Shown piece after piece: positions 50,682-60,971 of a stretch of 64,000 nt of DNA. The notes under the pieces were generated by a model. The model saw only the letters and a program-made list of their open reading frames with translations. It did not search any database and was not told the origin of the DNA. Position 1 is the first letter of the stretch. Each line of letters starts with the position of its first letter. Source of the stretch: Pantoea septica (lineage in GTDB: Bacteria; Pseudomonadota; Gammaproteobacteria; Enterobacterales; Enterobacteriaceae); assembly GCF_002095575.1 (NCBI RefSeq), contig NZ_MLJJ01000020.1:1-64000 (forward strand), read 5' to 3'. The position numbers were made by a program, and so were the translations under genes.

Positions 50682-50699
50682 TGTCTCTCTTTAGAGACG
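50682..50699. promoter_or_regulatory. Candidate GlrR (QseF) site, proximal
   Basis: TGTC-N10-GACG, a one-mismatch form of the TGTC-N10-GACA motif of the response regulator GlrR, centred about 123 bp upstream of the sigma54 promoter. Confidence 0.62.
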
Positions 50700-50744
50700 A
50701 GGAACAGGCCCGCCTGCAAAATGCTTTTAAATCAGTGTGTTATC

Positions 50745-50762
50745 AGTCTCCAAAAAGAGACA
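50745..50762. promoter_or_regulatory. Candidate GlrR (QseF) site, distal
   Basis: Read on the minus strand TGTC-N10-GACT, one mismatch to TGTC-N10-GACA. It is 63 bp (about six helix turns) from the proximal site, so both could face the same side of the DNA. Between here and 50855 a small hairpin AACCTCC-TTC-GGAGGTT (50816-50832) is seen but not explained. Confidence 0.58.
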
Positions 50763-50854
50763 TTTCTTGCTCCGCGCTGTCTGCTGCGCAACGTTGTCTC
50801 GCTACGCTCGGCGCAAACCTCCTTCGGAGGTTCTCATCCTCTTTTCTACAGACG

Positions 50855-50882
50855 AAAAAAAACCTGCTTTTTCAAGCAGGTT
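50855..50882 (-). terminator. Rho-independent terminator of the tRNA operon
   Basis: AACCTGCTT-GAAA-AAGCAGGTT followed by TTTTTT on the minus strand, 8 bp after the CCA end of tRNA-Pro. Confidence 0.92.
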
Positions 50883-50889
50883 TATAAAA

Positions 50890-50966
50890 TGGTCGGCGAG
50901 AGAGGATTCGAACCTCCGACCCACTGGTCCCAAACCAGTTGCGCTACCAAGCTGCGCTACTCGCCG
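50890..50966 (-). tRNA. proM: tRNA-Pro (UGG)
   Basis: 77 nt with encoded CCA, acceptor CGGCGAG/CTCGCCG, T-loop GGTTCGAATCC and anticodon TGG in CTGGTTTGGGACCAG. Last tRNA of the argX-hisR-leuT-proM-like operon. Confidence 0.97.
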
Positions 50967-50991
50967 ATAATTTTTATTGTTTTGTTTTGCC

Positions 50992-51078
50992 TGGTGCGAA
51001 GAGAGGGACTTGAACCCTCACGTCCGTTAAGACACTAACACCTGAAGCTAGCGCGTCTACCAATTCCGCCACCTTCGC
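50992..51078 (-). tRNA. leuT: tRNA-Leu (CAG)
   Basis: 87 nt class II tRNA with a long variable arm and encoded CCA. Acceptor starts GCGAAGG; anticodon CAG in GCTAGCTTCAGGTGTTAG. Confidence 0.97.
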
Positions 51079-51094
51079 GTATCCCAGCAAAATC

Positions 51095-51171
51095 TGGGGT
51101 GGCTAATGGGACTCGAACCCACGACAACTGGAATCACAATCCAGGGCTCTACCAACTGAGCTATAGCCACC
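51095..51171 (-). tRNA. hisR: tRNA-His (GUG)
   Basis: 77 nt with encoded CCA and the extra 5' G typical of tRNA-His (GGTGGCTATAG). Anticodon GTG in CTGGATTGTGATTCCAG. Sixteen bases from tRNA-Leu. Confidence 0.97.
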
Positions 51172-51264
51172 ACAATTCGTTATGTTGCAAGCCACCGACC
51201 TACACCATGTAACTCTTTACTAACGCGGTAATGTAACCACCGCAGCTCCTGCGCACAAACTAAA

Positions 51265-51341
<77 letters not shown>

Positions 51342-51362
51342 GTAGCGCCGTTGCGGATGGGC

Positions 51363-51391
51363 ATACTACGGACTTGGGGTGATGCTGTCCA
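51363..51391 (-). promoter_or_regulatory. Promoter of the tRNA operon
   Basis: On the minus strand TGGACA and TAGTAT are 17 bp apart, followed by GC-rich sequence ending 21 bp before tRNA-Arg. Both hexamers match consensus in five of six bases or nearly so. No yifK gene lies between this and wecG. Confidence 0.75.
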
Positions 51392-51500
51392 GTGCTTTTT
51401 TAATAAAAAAACGCGTTTGATTACGCTTTGTGCATTTCGTCGAGTAATGCAGCACTCTGGCTATTTCCGCAGCGAAAAAAGACCGAAGTAATCAGTAATA

Positions 51501-52241
51501 TCAAAGATCGCCGCGCCAGTGATAGCGCAAATATTTAAGCAATTTTAGCTGGCGACGCAGCCGGCTGGGCTGCCGAATCAAACGATAGAGCCATTCCAGC
51601 CCCAGGCGCTGCCAAATCTTCGGCGCGCGCTTTACGTGGCCGGTAAACACGTCGTAGGTGCCACCTACGCCCATATAGAGCGCGTGCGGCCAGCGTGCGC
51701 GACAATCGCGCATCAACAGCTCCTGACGCGGCGAGCCCAGCGCGACGGTCACGATACGCGCGCCGCTGGCGGCGATGCGGGTAAAAAGCGCGTCGCGATC
51801 GGCAGGCGCGAAATAGCCGTCCTGCGCGCCGACGATATTTACATTCCACTGCCGACGCAGCTTATCGCAGGTCTCATCCAGCACCGCCTGACGCCCACCG
51901 ATCAAAAACACCGGCGTGCCCTGCCGTCCGGCGCGCTCCATTAACGCCTCCCATAAATCGGCGCCCGCGATACGCTGCACCTCGGCCTGGGGGTACTTTT
52001 TACGAACAGAGCGCACGATGCTGATGCCGTCGGGATATTTGAATTCCGCCTCCTGCAACAGCGCGCGCAGCGCGTCATCGTGCTCGGCCGTCAGCATCTT
52101 CTCGGCATTGAGCGCCACTAACGTTCCGCTGCGCGCCGTCTCGCCCGGCAGCAGAAAATCCACAAAGGCGGACATACTGTCGAAACCATACAGCGACACG
52201 CCGCGAATCTCATACTGCGGCGCTTCCGGTAACCTTGTCAT
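51501..52241 (-). CDS. wecG: UDP-N-acetyl-D-mannosaminuronic acid transferase WecG
   Basis: Adds ManNAcA to GlcNAc-PP-undecaprenol, giving lipid II of enterobacterial common antigen (ECA). 246 residues, as in E. coli. WecG/TagA/CpsF family: [38 protein letters not shown] and [20 protein letters not shown], where the catalytic Asp of the family and the SPRQE motif are present. Last gene of the wec cluster. Confidence 0.96.
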   Translation of the reverse strand: MTRLPEAPQYEIRGVSLYGFDSMSAFVDFLLPGETARSGTLVALNAEKMLTAEHDDALRALLQEAEFKYPDGISIVRSVRKKYPQAEVQRIAGADLWEALMERAGRQGTPVFLIGGRQAVLDETCDKLRRQWNVNIVGAQDGYFAPADRDALFTRIAASGARIVTVALGSPRQELLMRDCRARWPHALYMGVGGTYDVFTGHVKRAPKIWQRLGLEWLYRLIRQPSRLRRQLKLLKYLRYHWRGDL

Positions 52242-52275
52242 GGTTGAGTTTTATCTTCCTGTTATGCCAGAGGCG

Positions 52276-53619
52276 TTAAGTGAGGCTATGCACAGCCTGG
52301 CCGCCGCGACGTCGAATCAGCCCGGCGCGATGCAGCAGCCAGTAAAGCATCTTCGCCACGCCGAGGCAGGCCAGAAAAATCAAAGCGAAAAAGACCACGC
52401 GTGAGCCGAACGCGTCCAGCCCTTCGCGCGCCAGCACAATCATATTAAACACCGCGCCAAAGCAGAAACTCTGCATGATTGCGCCGCTATAGCGATTGTC
52501 GGCGTCGCGCCCGCGCAAATAGAGCGTATCGAAGCCTTTGATAATCAACCCAACCGCCACCGCGCCCGGCAAGATAAACCAGGCGCCGCCCATCACCACC
52601 AGCGAACCCAGCAGCGTAGGCGAAATCGCCAGACCGGAATGGTTGTTTAGCACTTCCCAGGTAAAATAGTTGGCGCTGTTGAGCACCATCGACGGCCTGC
52701 CCGGCCATAGCCAGCCGGGTATATAGACATAAAAGTCGCGCCATATGGGCGCCAGTCCCTGAAACTCGATCTTTGAATAGTTCTCCAGCAGCAGCGCCAG
52801 ATTCTCCCAGGGCGAAAAAGTGTCGCGCGTCAGATAAAGAAAGGTGTAAACCGCCTCTTCGCCAAACACGTTCAGGTTATAGCGCCGCAGCGCCAGCCAG
52901 AACATGCCGCCTATCGCCAGCACGCCCGCTGCCGCCAGCATCCACAGACTGATCCAGCCGCGCGTAATGCCGATAAACAGGAACAGCGCGAACGCGATAA
53001 TAATATTGGCGCGCGTGCCGCCCACCAGCGCGTAGGTCAACAGGCCAAATGCAACCGTGACCACCAGAAACAGCAGCCAGTTGCGCTGCGTCGGCCGCAG
53101 AAAATAGAGGATCAGCATGGCCGGGATAAAGAAATAGAAAAAGCGCTTCAGCGCCACGCCAGAGACTTCGCTGGAGAAAATCTGGTTATAGGCGGTCAGA
53201 CGGAACAGCAGAAAGCCGTTGTGCAGGAAAAAGACCGTTACCGTGCCGATCGCGACCAGCGCCAGCAGCACGCAGGTCAGATGCGTTTCGACGCGGTTCA
53301 TCTGCAGCCATGGCCGGGCGCGCGGCACCGTGGCAGGGCGCAGCCGCACCTTATAACTGACGTAGTAAACGGCGTAGAACGCCGTCGCCGACAGCAGCGC
53401 CTGCAGCAGATACTCCGGCGGCACCACCTCAACGTCGAAGCGGAACGCCAGCACGCTGGTTAGCGGAAAACCGAAATAGAAAGTCAGTAAAAACAGCAGC
53501 GTAAAAAAGAGGTGGAAATTAAAGCGCACGCGCCTGAACTCCCGCCAGGTGAGGGTCAGAATAAAACCCAGCGACAGCAGATAAACCACCAGCAGACCGC
53601 TGAACTGCATGAGGTTCAT
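52276..53619 (-). CDS. wzyE: ECA polymerase WzyE
   Basis: Polytopic inner membrane polymerase that links ECA trisaccharide units on the periplasmic side. 447 residues (450 in E. coli) with about 11-12 predicted membrane helices. Its periplasmic stretch ([38 protein letters not shown]) matches E. coli WzyE. Overlaps wecF by four bases; 34 bp precede wecG. Confidence 0.95.
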   Translation of the reverse strand: MNLMQFSGLLVVYLLSLGFILTLTWREFRRVRFNFHLFFTLLFLLTFYFGFPLTSVLAFRFDVEVVPPEYLLQALLSATAFYAVYYVSYKVRLRPATVPRARPWLQMNRVETHLTCVLLALVAIGTVTVFFLHNGFLLFRLTAYNQIFSSEVSGVALKRFFYFFIPAMLILYFLRPTQRNWLLFLVVTVAFGLLTYALVGGTRANIIIAFALFLFIGITRGWISLWMLAAAGVLAIGGMFWLALRRYNLNVFGEEAVYTFLYLTRDTFSPWENLALLLENYSKIEFQGLAPIWRDFYVYIPGWLWPGRPSMVLNSANYFTWEVLNNHSGLAISPTLLGSLVVMGGAWFILPGAVAVGLIIKGFDTLYLRGRDADNRYSGAIMQSFCFGAVFNMIVLAREGLDAFGSRVVFFALIFLACLGVAKMLYWLLHRAGLIRRRGGQAVHSLT

Positions 53620-54683
53620 AAGGACTCCCTTTCACATTGGCGCAGCGCCTCGCGCCAGCCCGCCACATAGCCCGGCGCGAAAAAGGCGATGGTCTGTTTA
53701 TCGCAGCTCGCCAGCTGTCGGCGCGCTTCCGCGACGCTCGCGCGATCCAGCGCATCGCCGCTAAACAGCACCGGCAACCCCTGCTCACTGATATCGCGCC
53801 AGAACGGATTGCGCCGGTTCAGCACAAAAGGCACGTTAGCCTGAATCAGCAGGCAGAGCGTGCCGATGCCCTGCTGGCGTTCGAACATAAAATAGCCTAA
53901 ATGGCAGCGGGCGAGCAGCGCTAAATAGTCATCAAAGGCGAGATTGCTGCGCAACAGCTCGACCTGTCCATCTGGAAACAGCGTCGCGGCGGCCTGCTCA
54001 ACGTTGCTAATGTAGGCGTCATTGTCAGGCGGATAGCCCAACGGCACCACGACGCGCGTCTCCTCGCCAAACTGCGCTCGAATCGCTTTGAGGCCGTCGA
54101 TATGGCGATTGCTGGCGTCGCCGGAGTTGCCCAGCAGCACGGTAAAGCGCGCATCCGGCGCGCTTTGCGGCGCGGCGGCAGGCATTCTCGTCGGAAAATA
54201 GAGCAGCTGGGACGGCACGCGCGGATGGCGCTGCTGATAATGGTGTAAATCGCCGCGGGTGGCGAAAACCCGGGCGACGCGCCCCTGCGCGATGCGGCGC
54301 AGCAGATAGAACAGGCGGAACTTCAGGCTGCGCGACTCTTCATAAAGATCGGCGCCCCAGACGTGCCAGTAGATCTGGCTGGGGCGGATCTTACCGCTCA
54401 GCAGCGCCAGCCAGATGCCTGGATTAAATTGCCCGTGGCAGAAAAACCGCTGCTCGCGCCTTTTTGCCCGCGCCGTCAGCGCCTGCGCCAGCGCCTTTTT
54501 CGACGCGAAGGTCTCAATGTCGAGATGGCTGAAGGCGGCGAGCGCGGCGGGCTGTTGCGTCACCACCATAAAACGGCGCGGCCGATCGGCTGGCAGCTCA
54601 ACGCTCAACACCTCGTTGAAAAAGCGCAGCACCGTCTGATTGTGATGAGGGATATCCGATCCCAGAACGTGGATTAACGTCAT
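53616..54683 (-). CDS. wecF: TDP-Fuc4NAc:lipid II Fuc4NAc transferase WecF
   Basis: Adds 4-acetamido-4,6-dideoxy-D-galactose to lipid II, completing the ECA trisaccharide. 355 residues (359 in E. coli). GT56 family, GT-B fold: [24 protein letters not shown] at the N-terminus (partly quoted), [28 protein letters not shown] and [11 protein letters not shown] in the donor domain. The C-terminal 30 residues diverge from E. coli. Overlaps wzxE and wzyE by four bases each. Confidence 0.95.
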   Translation of the reverse strand: MTLIHVLGSDIPHHNQTVLRFFNEVLSVELPADRPRRFMVVTQQPAALAAFSHLDIETFASKKALAQALTARAKRREQRFFCHGQFNPGIWLALLSGKIRPSQIYWHVWGADLYEESRSLKFRLFYLLRRIAQGRVARVFATRGDLHHYQQRHPRVPSQLLYFPTRMPAAAPQSAPDARFTVLLGNSGDASNRHIDGLKAIRAQFGEETRVVVPLGYPPDNDAYISNVEQAAATLFPDGQVELLRSNLAFDDYLALLARCHLGYFMFERQQGIGTLCLLIQANVPFVLNRRNPFWRDISEQGLPVLFSGDALDRASVAEARRQLASCDKQTIAFFAPGYVAGWREALRQCERESL

Positions 54684-55930
54684 TTTTTTCGATAATAAAT
54701 CATAAAAGCGCCGCAGCAGAGCGCGAAATAAACGAGATAGGTCGCCATATAGGCCTGCGCCGCGCCGGTTACGCCCGACAGCGGGATAAGCCAGCGTGAA
54801 AAGAGCGTCAGCAGCGCGAACTGGCTGATTTCGGCCAGAATATAGAAGCGCAGCGACGCCTTAGCAATCACCAGATAACCGAAAACATAGGCACCCACCT
54901 TGAACACGTCGCCGCACAGCTGCCAGACGAAGAGATCGCGCATGGCGTGAAACGCCGGAGAAAAGAGCAGCCAGATCGCCACGTCGCGCAGTAGCCAGAC
55001 GCAAAAGCCGACCGCCGCCACGGCGGGCAAGACAAAGCGCAGCGCGCGCATGATTTCACGCGCGATATCGCGTTTCTGCTCCAGTCGCGCCAGCGTCGGC
55101 AGCAGCCAGACGCTGAAGGTAGCGGTGATAAACTGCAGCCAGGCATCGGAGATGCTGGTGACGCCCTGCCACAGGCCGACCTGCGCCCAGCCGTCGTGCT
55201 GCGCCAGCAGGTTGCGCATCATTATCCATGCGACCGGCAGCGTCACCGAGGTAATCAGCGCCATCAGGGTGAATTTCGCCAGGCTGCGCGCCAGTTCCGG
55301 CTGCCACTGCGGCTTTAGCCAGGCGAGCGGCAGCGGCACGCGTCTCTTTAGCAAAACGAAGGCGGGAACAGCCACCAGCGCAGGCACCATCGCAAAGCCC
55401 GCCAGCGCGCCCGCATAGCCGCCTGTCCACCAGCAGAGCACGTAGGCCGCGACGCCGATAAGGCTGCCGACGATCAGCGCCAGCGCGTTGCCGCGCGCGT
55501 CGCGATAGCCTTTCAGCAGCGCCAGCGCCAGGTTGGCCCAGGCGATGCCGAACTGCAGGAAGGCGACGATGCGCACCACATTCGCAAAGCGCGTATGGCC
55601 AAACAGCGCCTGACTAACTGGCGCGGCCGCCAGCAGAAAAACCAGCGCCAGCAGCGTAGAAAAACCCAGCACCATCGCCGATGCGGTGCCCAGCAGCGCG
55701 CGTAGCGGCTCCGGCTGATGCTGATACTTCGCGACGTAGGTGGTGACGCCGTTGAAGATGCCTGCGCCCGCCAGCACGCCAAGCACGGTAATCAGCTGGC
55801 GAAAGTTGCCCGCCTGCCCTACCCCTTCCGGGCCAAAACTCACCGCCAGCAGTTTCACCACCAGCAGACCAGCAGCGATTTTCACCAGCGTGGACGATGC
55901 CGTCCACACCGACGCTTTTGCCAGCGACAT
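54680..55930 (-). CDS. wzxE: ECA lipid III flippase WzxE
   Basis: MOP-superfamily flippase that moves lipid III (trisaccharide on undecaprenyl diphosphate) across the inner membrane. 416 residues, as in E. coli, with 12 predicted membrane helices. Conserved segments: [21 protein letters not shown] (partly), [13 protein letters not shown] and [19 protein letters not shown] overlaps at both ends (wecE and wecF) point to tight translational coupling. Confidence 0.96.
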   Translation of the reverse strand: MSLAKASVWTASSTLVKIAAGLLVVKLLAVSFGPEGVGQAGNFRQLITVLGVLAGAGIFNGVTTYVAKYQHQPEPLRALLGTASAMVLGFSTLLALVFLLAAAPVSQALFGHTRFANVVRIVAFLQFGIAWANLALALLKGYRDARGNALALIVGSLIGVAAYVLCWWTGGYAGALAGFAMVPALVAVPAFVLLKRRVPLPLAWLKPQWQPELARSLAKFTLMALITSVTLPVAWIMMRNLLAQHDGWAQVGLWQGVTSISDAWLQFITATFSVWLLPTLARLEQKRDIAREIMRALRFVLPAVAAVGFCVWLLRDVAIWLLFSPAFHAMRDLFVWQLCGDVFKVGAYVFGYLVIAKASLRFYILAEISQFALLTLFSRWLIPLSGVTGAAQAYMATYLVYFALCCGAFMIYYRKK

Positions 55931-57060
55931 CAGGCGAAGAAACTCAGCAGGGAACTGATAACCGTATTCTGGTTATTGTCCGTCAGGTTGTAAAACAGCG
56001 GCAGGCGCAGCAGGCGCTCGCTCTCGGCCGTGGTGAAACGCTCTTCGCCGTGGAAGCGGCCGAACCGTTGGCCAGCTGGCGAGCTGTGCAGCGGAATATA
56101 GTGGAAAACCGTCAGGATCTCCGCCTCTTTCATCCAGCTAATCAGCGCCTGGCGATCGTCGCTGTCGCGCAGTTTGATGTAGAACATATGCGCGTTGTGT
56201 TCGCAGACGTCAGGCAGCGACGGCAGCTGAATGCGCCCTTGCGCCGCCAGCGGCTGCAGCGCGTCGTAATAGCGCTGCCACAGGCGCAAACGCTGCTGAT
56301 TGATGCGATCGGCCGCTTCAAGCTGCGCCCACAAATAGGCCGCCTGCAGATCCGCCATCAGATAGCTCGAGCCGATATCGCGCCAGGTGTACTTATCCAC
56401 CTGGCCGCGGAAAAACTGGCTGCGGTTGGTGCCCTTCTCGCGGATGATTTCGGCGCGCTCCACCAGCGCCGCATCGTTGATCAGGGTCGCGCCGCCTTCG
56501 CCGCCTGCCGTGTAGTTCTTGGTCTCATGAAAGCTGAAGCAGCCGATATGGCCGATAGTGCCCAGCGCGCGGCCCTTGTAGCGCGACATCACGCCCTGCG
56601 CCGCATCCTCAATGACCCAGAGTTGGTGTTTCGCCGCCAGCGCCATAATGGCGTCCATTTCGCAGGCCACGCCCGCGTAGTGCACCGGCACGATGGCGCG
56701 CGTTTTCTCTGTGATCGCCGCTTCGATTTTGCTTTCATCGATATTGAGCGTATCTGGACGAATATCCACGAAGACGATGGTCGCGCCGCGCAGCACGAAG
56801 GCGTTGGCGGTAGAGACGAAGGTGTAGCTCGGCATAATCACTTCATCGCCCGGCTGCAGATCGATCAGCAGCGCCGCCATCTCCAGCGAAGCGGTGCACG
56901 ACGGCGTCAGCAGCACTTTTCTGCTGCCGAAGCGCTGCTCCATCCACTGCTGACAGCGTCGGGTAAAGCCGCCGTCGCCGCACAGCTTGCCGCTGGCCAT
57001 CGCCGACTGCATATATTCAAGTTCGCTGCCGACAACCGGCGGCGCGTTAAATGGGATCAT
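55930..57060 (-). CDS. wecE: TDP-4-amino-4,6-dideoxy-D-galactose transaminase WecE (RffA)
   Basis: PLP-dependent aminotransferase (DegT/DnrJ/EryC1 family) converting TDP-4-keto-6-deoxyglucose to TDP-Fuc4N with glutamate. 376 residues, as in E. coli. The PLP lysine is in SFHETKNYTAGGEGG; the cofactor Asp region is VIEDAAQGVMSRYKG. The start [11 protein letters not shown] at 57060 matches the family; in-frame sequence continues upstream inside wecD and was rejected. It overlaps wecD by 14 bp. Confidence 0.97.
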   Translation of the reverse strand: MIPFNAPPVVGSELEYMQSAMASGKLCGDGGFTRRCQQWMEQRFGSRKVLLTPSCTASLEMAALLIDLQPGDEVIMPSYTFVSTANAFVLRGATIVFVDIRPDTLNIDESKIEAAITEKTRAIVPVHYAGVACEMDAIMALAAKHQLWVIEDAAQGVMSRYKGRALGTIGHIGCFSFHETKNYTAGGEGGATLINDAALVERAEIIREKGTNRSQFFRGQVDKYTWRDIGSSYLMADLQAAYLWAQLEAADRINQQRLRLWQRYYDALQPLAAQGRIQLPSLPDVCEHNAHMFYIKLRDSDDRQALISWMKEAEILTVFHYIPLHSSPAGQRFGRFHGEERFTTAESERLLRLPLFYNLTDNNQNTVISSLLSFFA

Positions 57061-57754
57061 GACCTTTCCTGTAGAACCAGTAAGCGGTGCTTTCCAGCCG
57101 GGCACCGCTGCGTAAATAGAGCCGCATCGCCGGCAGGTTGCTGAGCTGCGTCGCGACGCGCAGACGGCCGAGCTGGCGGACGCGTCCCCAGTCTGCGCCT
57201 GCCAGCAGCAGGCGCTGCCCGACGCCGTTGCCCTGCGCATGCGGCAGCACGCCCAGCAGCCCGACGCGCGCCTCGCCTTCCGTCTCGCGCAGCGAGATAA
57301 AACCGAGCAGCGCGCCGGTCTCGTCGCTGGCGATCAGACACTGATGATCAAAGGTGCCGCGCACCGCGTTTTCAATCCACTGGGCGTAAAAGCGCGCGCT
57401 GGCATCGGCGTCGAACCAGGGCGCGCGAAAGCGGCTCTGTACGAAGATCTGCGACGCGGCGGCGCGCAGCGCGCTGATTTGCGACTCGCGAGCGATGCGG
57501 ATACCGCTCTGCCGTTCGGTGCGTTTAATGTTGATGGCCAGATCGGCTTCGCCTTCCGCCAGCTGGAACCCCTGCTGACAGAGAGCGTCGATCGCCTCAA
57601 GCCGGTCGGCAGGCACTTTGATTTGCCATAAGTCGGCCGGATGGCGCAGCGCCTCGCTCAGCGGCAGGTCCCCGTCCAGATCGAGCCGCGCCGTCGCACA
57701 GCTGAAGAAGGCGCTTTCCCACGCGAGGGGATTAATATTGACGCGGACGGGCAT
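57047..57754 (-). CDS. wecD: dTDP-fucosamine acetyltransferase WecD (RffC)
   Basis: GNAT-family acetyltransferase that turns TDP-Fuc4N into TDP-Fuc4NAc with acetyl-CoA. 235 residues (about 224 in E. coli). The N-terminal half is variable; the C-terminal GNAT domain carries the acetyl-CoA loop [15 protein letters not shown], unlike the E. coli chain, where this loop is degenerate. [19 protein letters not shown] and [14 protein letters not shown] are nearly invariant. It overlaps rffH by 23 bp and wecE by 14 bp. Confidence 0.95.
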   Translation of the reverse strand: MPVRVNINPLAWESAFFSCATARLDLDGDLPLSEALRHPADLWQIKVPADRLEAIDALCQQGFQLAEGEADLAINIKRTERQSGIRIARESQISALRAAASQIFVQSRFRAPWFDADASARFYAQWIENAVRGTFDHQCLIASDETGALLGFISLRETEGEARVGLLGVLPHAQGNGVGQRLLLAGADWGRVRQLGRLRVATQLSNLPAMRLYLRSGARLESTAYWFYRKGHDPI

Positions 57755-58613
57755 GTAACAGATCCAGCAGATACTGGCCGTAGCCGGTTTTCGTCAGTGC
57801 TTCTCCGGCGGCGCGCAGCTGCTCGTCGCTCAGCCAGCCGTTGCGCCAGGCGATCTCCTCCAGACAGGCGACTTTGAAGCCCTGTCGCTTTTCCACCGTC
57901 TGCACAAAGGTGCTGGCCTCGATCAGGCTGTCGTGCGTGCCGGTGTCGAGCCAGGCGAATCCGCGGCCTAACAGTTCGACGGAGAGCTGGCCGCGCGCCA
58001 GGTACATCTGGTTGATGGCGGTAATTTCCAGCTCGCCGCGCGCGGAAGGTTTCACCTGCTTTGCAAATTCGACGACCTGATTATCATAAAAATAGAGGCC
58101 CGTTACCGCCCAGCGCGATTTCGGCGCGCTGGGTTTCTCCTCGATAGAGAGCGCGTTGAAGGCCTCGTCAAACTCCACGACGCCAAAACGTTCAGGATCC
58201 ATCACCTGATAGCCAAACACCGTCGCCCCCTGCTCGCGCGCGGCGACTTTTTTTAGCTTCGGACTAAAGCCCTGGCCGAAATAGAGGTTGTCGCCCAATA
58301 CCAGACAGCAGCGATCGCCGTCGATGAAGCGCTCGCCGATAATAAACGCCTGAGCCAGTCCGTCCGGGCTTGGCTGCACCGCATAGCTGAGATGGATGCC
58401 GAATTCGCTGCCGTCGCCCAGCAGGCGCACGAAATGGTCGCGATCCTCAGGCGTGGTGATGAGCAGAATGTCGCGAATGCCCGCCAGCATCAGCACCGAC
58501 AGCGGACAGTAGATCATCGGCTTGTCGTATACGGGCAGCAGCTGTTTAGAAATCGCCCGCGTAATGGGATGAAGGCGCGTGCCTGAGCCGCCTGCCAGAA
58601 TAATACCTTTCAT
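57732..58613 (-). CDS. rffH: Glucose-1-phosphate thymidylyltransferase RffH
   Basis: Makes dTDP-glucose from dTTP and glucose-1-phosphate, supplying the Fuc4NAc branch of ECA. 293 residues, as in E. coli. N-terminal nucleotide loop [13 protein letters not shown] (7-19), followed by [20 protein letters not shown] sequence (here [11 protein letters not shown]), [10 protein letters not shown] and TGLYFYDN. An rmlA paralogue could have the same activity; the position in the wec cluster fixes the name. Confidence 0.96.
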   Translation of the reverse strand: MKGIILAGGSGTRLHPITRAISKQLLPVYDKPMIYCPLSVLMLAGIRDILLITTPEDRDHFVRLLGDGSEFGIHLSYAVQPSPDGLAQAFIIGERFIDGDRCCLVLGDNLYFGQGFSPKLKKVAAREQGATVFGYQVMDPERFGVVEFDEAFNALSIEEKPSAPKSRWAVTGLYFYDNQVVEFAKQVKPSARGELEITAINQMYLARGQLSVELLGRGFAWLDTGTHDSLIEASTFVQTVEKRQGFKVACLEEIAWRNGWLSDEQLRAAGEALTKTGYGQYLLDLLHARPRQY

Positions 58614-58635
58614 CGCTTTCGCTCCTCCGACGCCG

Positions 58636-59721
58636 TCATGAACGCGACGCAGCCAGGCCTAGCCGCTCGCCGCGATAGCGACCGTCCAGAATAGCCTGCC
58701 ACCATGCCTGATTTTCCAGATACCAGCGCACGGTTTTGTGCATACCGCTGTCGAACGTTTCCTGTGGCGTCCAGCCTAGCTCGCGCGCAATTTTGCTGGC
58801 GTCGATAGCGTAGCGCTGATCGTGACCGGGACGATCCGCCACAAACGTGATCAAATCGCGGTAGTGCCTCAGGCCAGCCGCTTTACGCTCCGGCGCCATT
58901 TGCTCCAGCAAATCGCAGATGGTGTTGACCACGTCGATATTGCGCTGCTCATTATGCCCGCCGATATTATAGGTCTCGCCAACCTTGCCGCCGCTCACGA
59001 CGCGATAGAGCGCGCGCGCATGATCCTCGACATAAAGCCAGTCGCGAATCTGCTCGCCGTTGCCGTAAACCGGCAGCGGCTTGCCCGCCAGCGCATTGAT
59101 GATGGTGAGCGGGATAAGCTTTTCCGGGAAATGGCAGGGGCCATAGTTGTTTGAGCAATTGGTAACGATAACAGGCAGGCCATAGGTACGCAGCCAGGCG
59201 CGCACCAGATGATCGCTGCTGGCCTTGGTCGCGGAATAAGGGCTGCTCGGCGCATAGGGCGTGGTTTCGGTAAAAAACGCGTCCGGATCCAGCAGGTCGC
59301 CGAAAACTTCGTCAGTGGAGATGTGGTGGAAGAGAAACGCCTCGCGCCGCGCCGCTTCCAGTCTGTTCCAGTAGCTGCGCGCCGCCTCCAGCAGCTGGTA
59401 GGTGCCGACGATATTGGTTTCGACGAAGGCTATCGGACCGTCGATAGATCGGTCGACGTGGCTTTCGGCCGCCAGGTGCATGACGCAGTCGGGCTGATAG
59501 CGCGCGAAAACGGCATCCAGCGCCGGACGATCGCAAATATCCACCTGTTCGAAAGCGAAGCGCGCATCCTGCATGACGCTCGCCAGCGAGGCGAGATTGC
59601 CGGCATAGCTGAGCTTGTCGACCACAACGATGCGGTGATCCGTCTCTTCGATAAGAAAACGCACCAGCGCCGAGCCGATAAAGCCAGCGCCGCCGGTGAT
59701 TAAAAACTGTTTCACCGCCAT
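58636..59721 (-). CDS. rffG: dTDP-glucose 4,6-dehydratase RffG
   Basis: Extended short-chain dehydrogenase that converts dTDP-glucose to dTDP-4-keto-6-deoxyglucose. 361 residues (355 in E. coli). NAD loop [17 protein letters not shown] (7-23), [12 protein letters not shown], the Thr-Asp-Glu triad ISTDEVFGD and the [15 protein letters not shown]yr/Lys pair are intact. It starts inside the end of wecC, a 10-bp overlap, and is 22 bp before rffH. Confidence 0.96.
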   Translation of the reverse strand: MAVKQFLITGGAGFIGSALVRFLIEETDHRIVVVDKLSYAGNLASLASVMQDARFAFEQVDICDRPALDAVFARYQPDCVMHLAAESHVDRSIDGPIAFVETNIVGTYQLLEAARSYWNRLEAARREAFLFHHISTDEVFGDLLDPDAFFTETTPYAPSSPYSATKASSDHLVRAWLRTYGLPVIVTNCSNNYGPCHFPEKLIPLTIINALAGKPLPVYGNGEQIRDWLYVEDHARALYRVVSGGKVGETYNIGGHNEQRNIDVVNTICDLLEQMAPERKAAGLRHYRDLITFVADRPGHDQRYAIDASKIARELGWTPQETFDSGMHKTVRWYLENQAWWQAILDGRYRGERLGLAASRS

Positions 59722-60971
59722 ACTCCCCGCGTATCCACAATCCAGCTTTGCGTGACCTGCGACGCGTCAACGGCGCGGAAGTGATCGTGGTCCACCAGCA
59801 TCACCAGCACGTCGGCCTGAGCCAGCGCCTGCTCGCGTGAAACCAGCGCAGCCTTGTCGGCGAGCGCGGCAGGCAGCGCGGCGATATGCGGCTCTACCAC
59901 CCAGCTCTGGCCGCGATGCCATTCGGCGATCATCTGCGCTACCTGCATCGCCGGGCTTTCGCGCAGATCGTCGATGTTGGGTTTAAACGCCAGCCCGAAG
60001 CAGGCGATGACAATCTCATCGGCGCGCTTGCCGCTCTGGGTCAGGCAGTCCGCCAGCGCCGCCTTGACCTGATTCAGCACCCAGTGCGGCTTGCTGTCGT
60101 TCACCTCGCGCGCGGTGCGGATCAGCCGCGCCAGCGACGGATTTTGCGCCACGATAAACCAGGGATCGACCGCAATGCAGTGCCCGCCGACGCCAGGCCC
60201 CGGCTGCAGAATATTGACGCGCGGATGGCGGTTCGCCAGCGCGATCAGTTCCCAGACGTTAATCCCCTGATCGGCGCAAATCAGCGACAGCTCATTGGCG
60301 AAAGCGATATTAACGTCGCGGAAGCTGTTTTCCGTCAGCTTGCATAGCTCCGCCGTGCGCGCGTTGGTCTCCACGCATTCGCCCTGCAGAAAAATCCGGT
60401 AGAGCGCGCTGGCCTGCGCCGAGCAGGCGGGCGTCATGCCGCCGATCACGCGGTCGTTGTGAACCAGTTCCTGCATGATTTTTCCCGGCAGCACGCGCTC
60501 CGGACAGTAGGCGATAAAGATATCGGGCGTACCGCCGTGCTGCGGGAACCGCAGATCCGGGCGCGTCACCGCCAGCCACTCCGCCATCTGCTCCGTGGCG
60601 CCGACCGGCGAGGTGGATTCCAGAATCACCAGGTCGCCCTTCTTCAATACCGGGGCGATCGATTCCGCCGCCGCCTTAACGAAGCGCAAATCGGGCTGAT
60701 GATCCGCCATAAAGGGCGTCGGCACGGCGATCAGGAAGGCGTCGGCCGCTTCGGGCTGCGTGGTGGCGCGCAGAAAGCCCTGTGTCACGGCGTCGTGGAC
60801 CACTTTGTCCAGCGCGGGTTCGACAATATGGATCGCCCCGCGATTAATGGTGTCTACCGCGTGGGCGTTGATATCGACCCCCACGACCTTTTTCTTTTGC
60901 GACGCGAAAACGGCTGCGGTCGGCAGCCCAATGTAGCCCAGTCCAATCACGGAAATGGTGTCAAAACTCAT
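59712..60971 (-). CDS. wecC: UDP-N-acetyl-D-mannosamine dehydrogenase WecC
   Basis: NAD-dependent two-step oxidation of UDP-ManNAc to UDP-ManNAcA, the donor for WecG. 419 residues (420 in E. coli). N-terminal Rossmann loop [15 protein letters not shown] (9-23), central [14 protein letters not shown], catalytic Cys in [13 protein letters not shown], and a C-terminal UDP-binding domain with [15 protein letters not shown]. Overlaps wecB by four bases. Confidence 0.97.
   Translation of the reverse strand: MSFDTISVIGLGYIGLPTAAVFASQKKKVVGVDINAHAVDTINRGAIHIVEPALDKVVHDAVTQGFLRATTQPEAADAFLIAVPTPFMADHQPDLRFVKAAAESIAPVLKKGDLVILESTSPVGATEQMAEWLAVTRPDLRFPQHGGTPDIFIAYCPERVLPGKIMQELVHNDRVIGGMTPACSAQASALYRIFLQGECVETNARTAELCKLTENSFRDVNIAFANELSLICADQGINVWELIALANRHPRVNILQPGPGVGGHCIAVDPWFIVAQNPSLARLIRTAREVNDSKPHWVLNQVKAALADCLTQSGKRADEIVIACFGLAFKPNIDDLRESPAMQVAQMIAEWHRGQSWVVEPHIAALPAALADKAALVSREQALAQADVLVMLVDHDHFRAVDASQVTQSWIVDTRGVWR

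Noticed and set aside
50559..51038. 159-codon plus-strand frame containing GERGFEPPTHWSQTSCATK
   Set aside because: This is the translation of the reverse strand of the tRNA-Pro and tRNA-Leu genes, a well-known spurious protein type; also the similar frame at 51264-51491 over tRNA-Arg.
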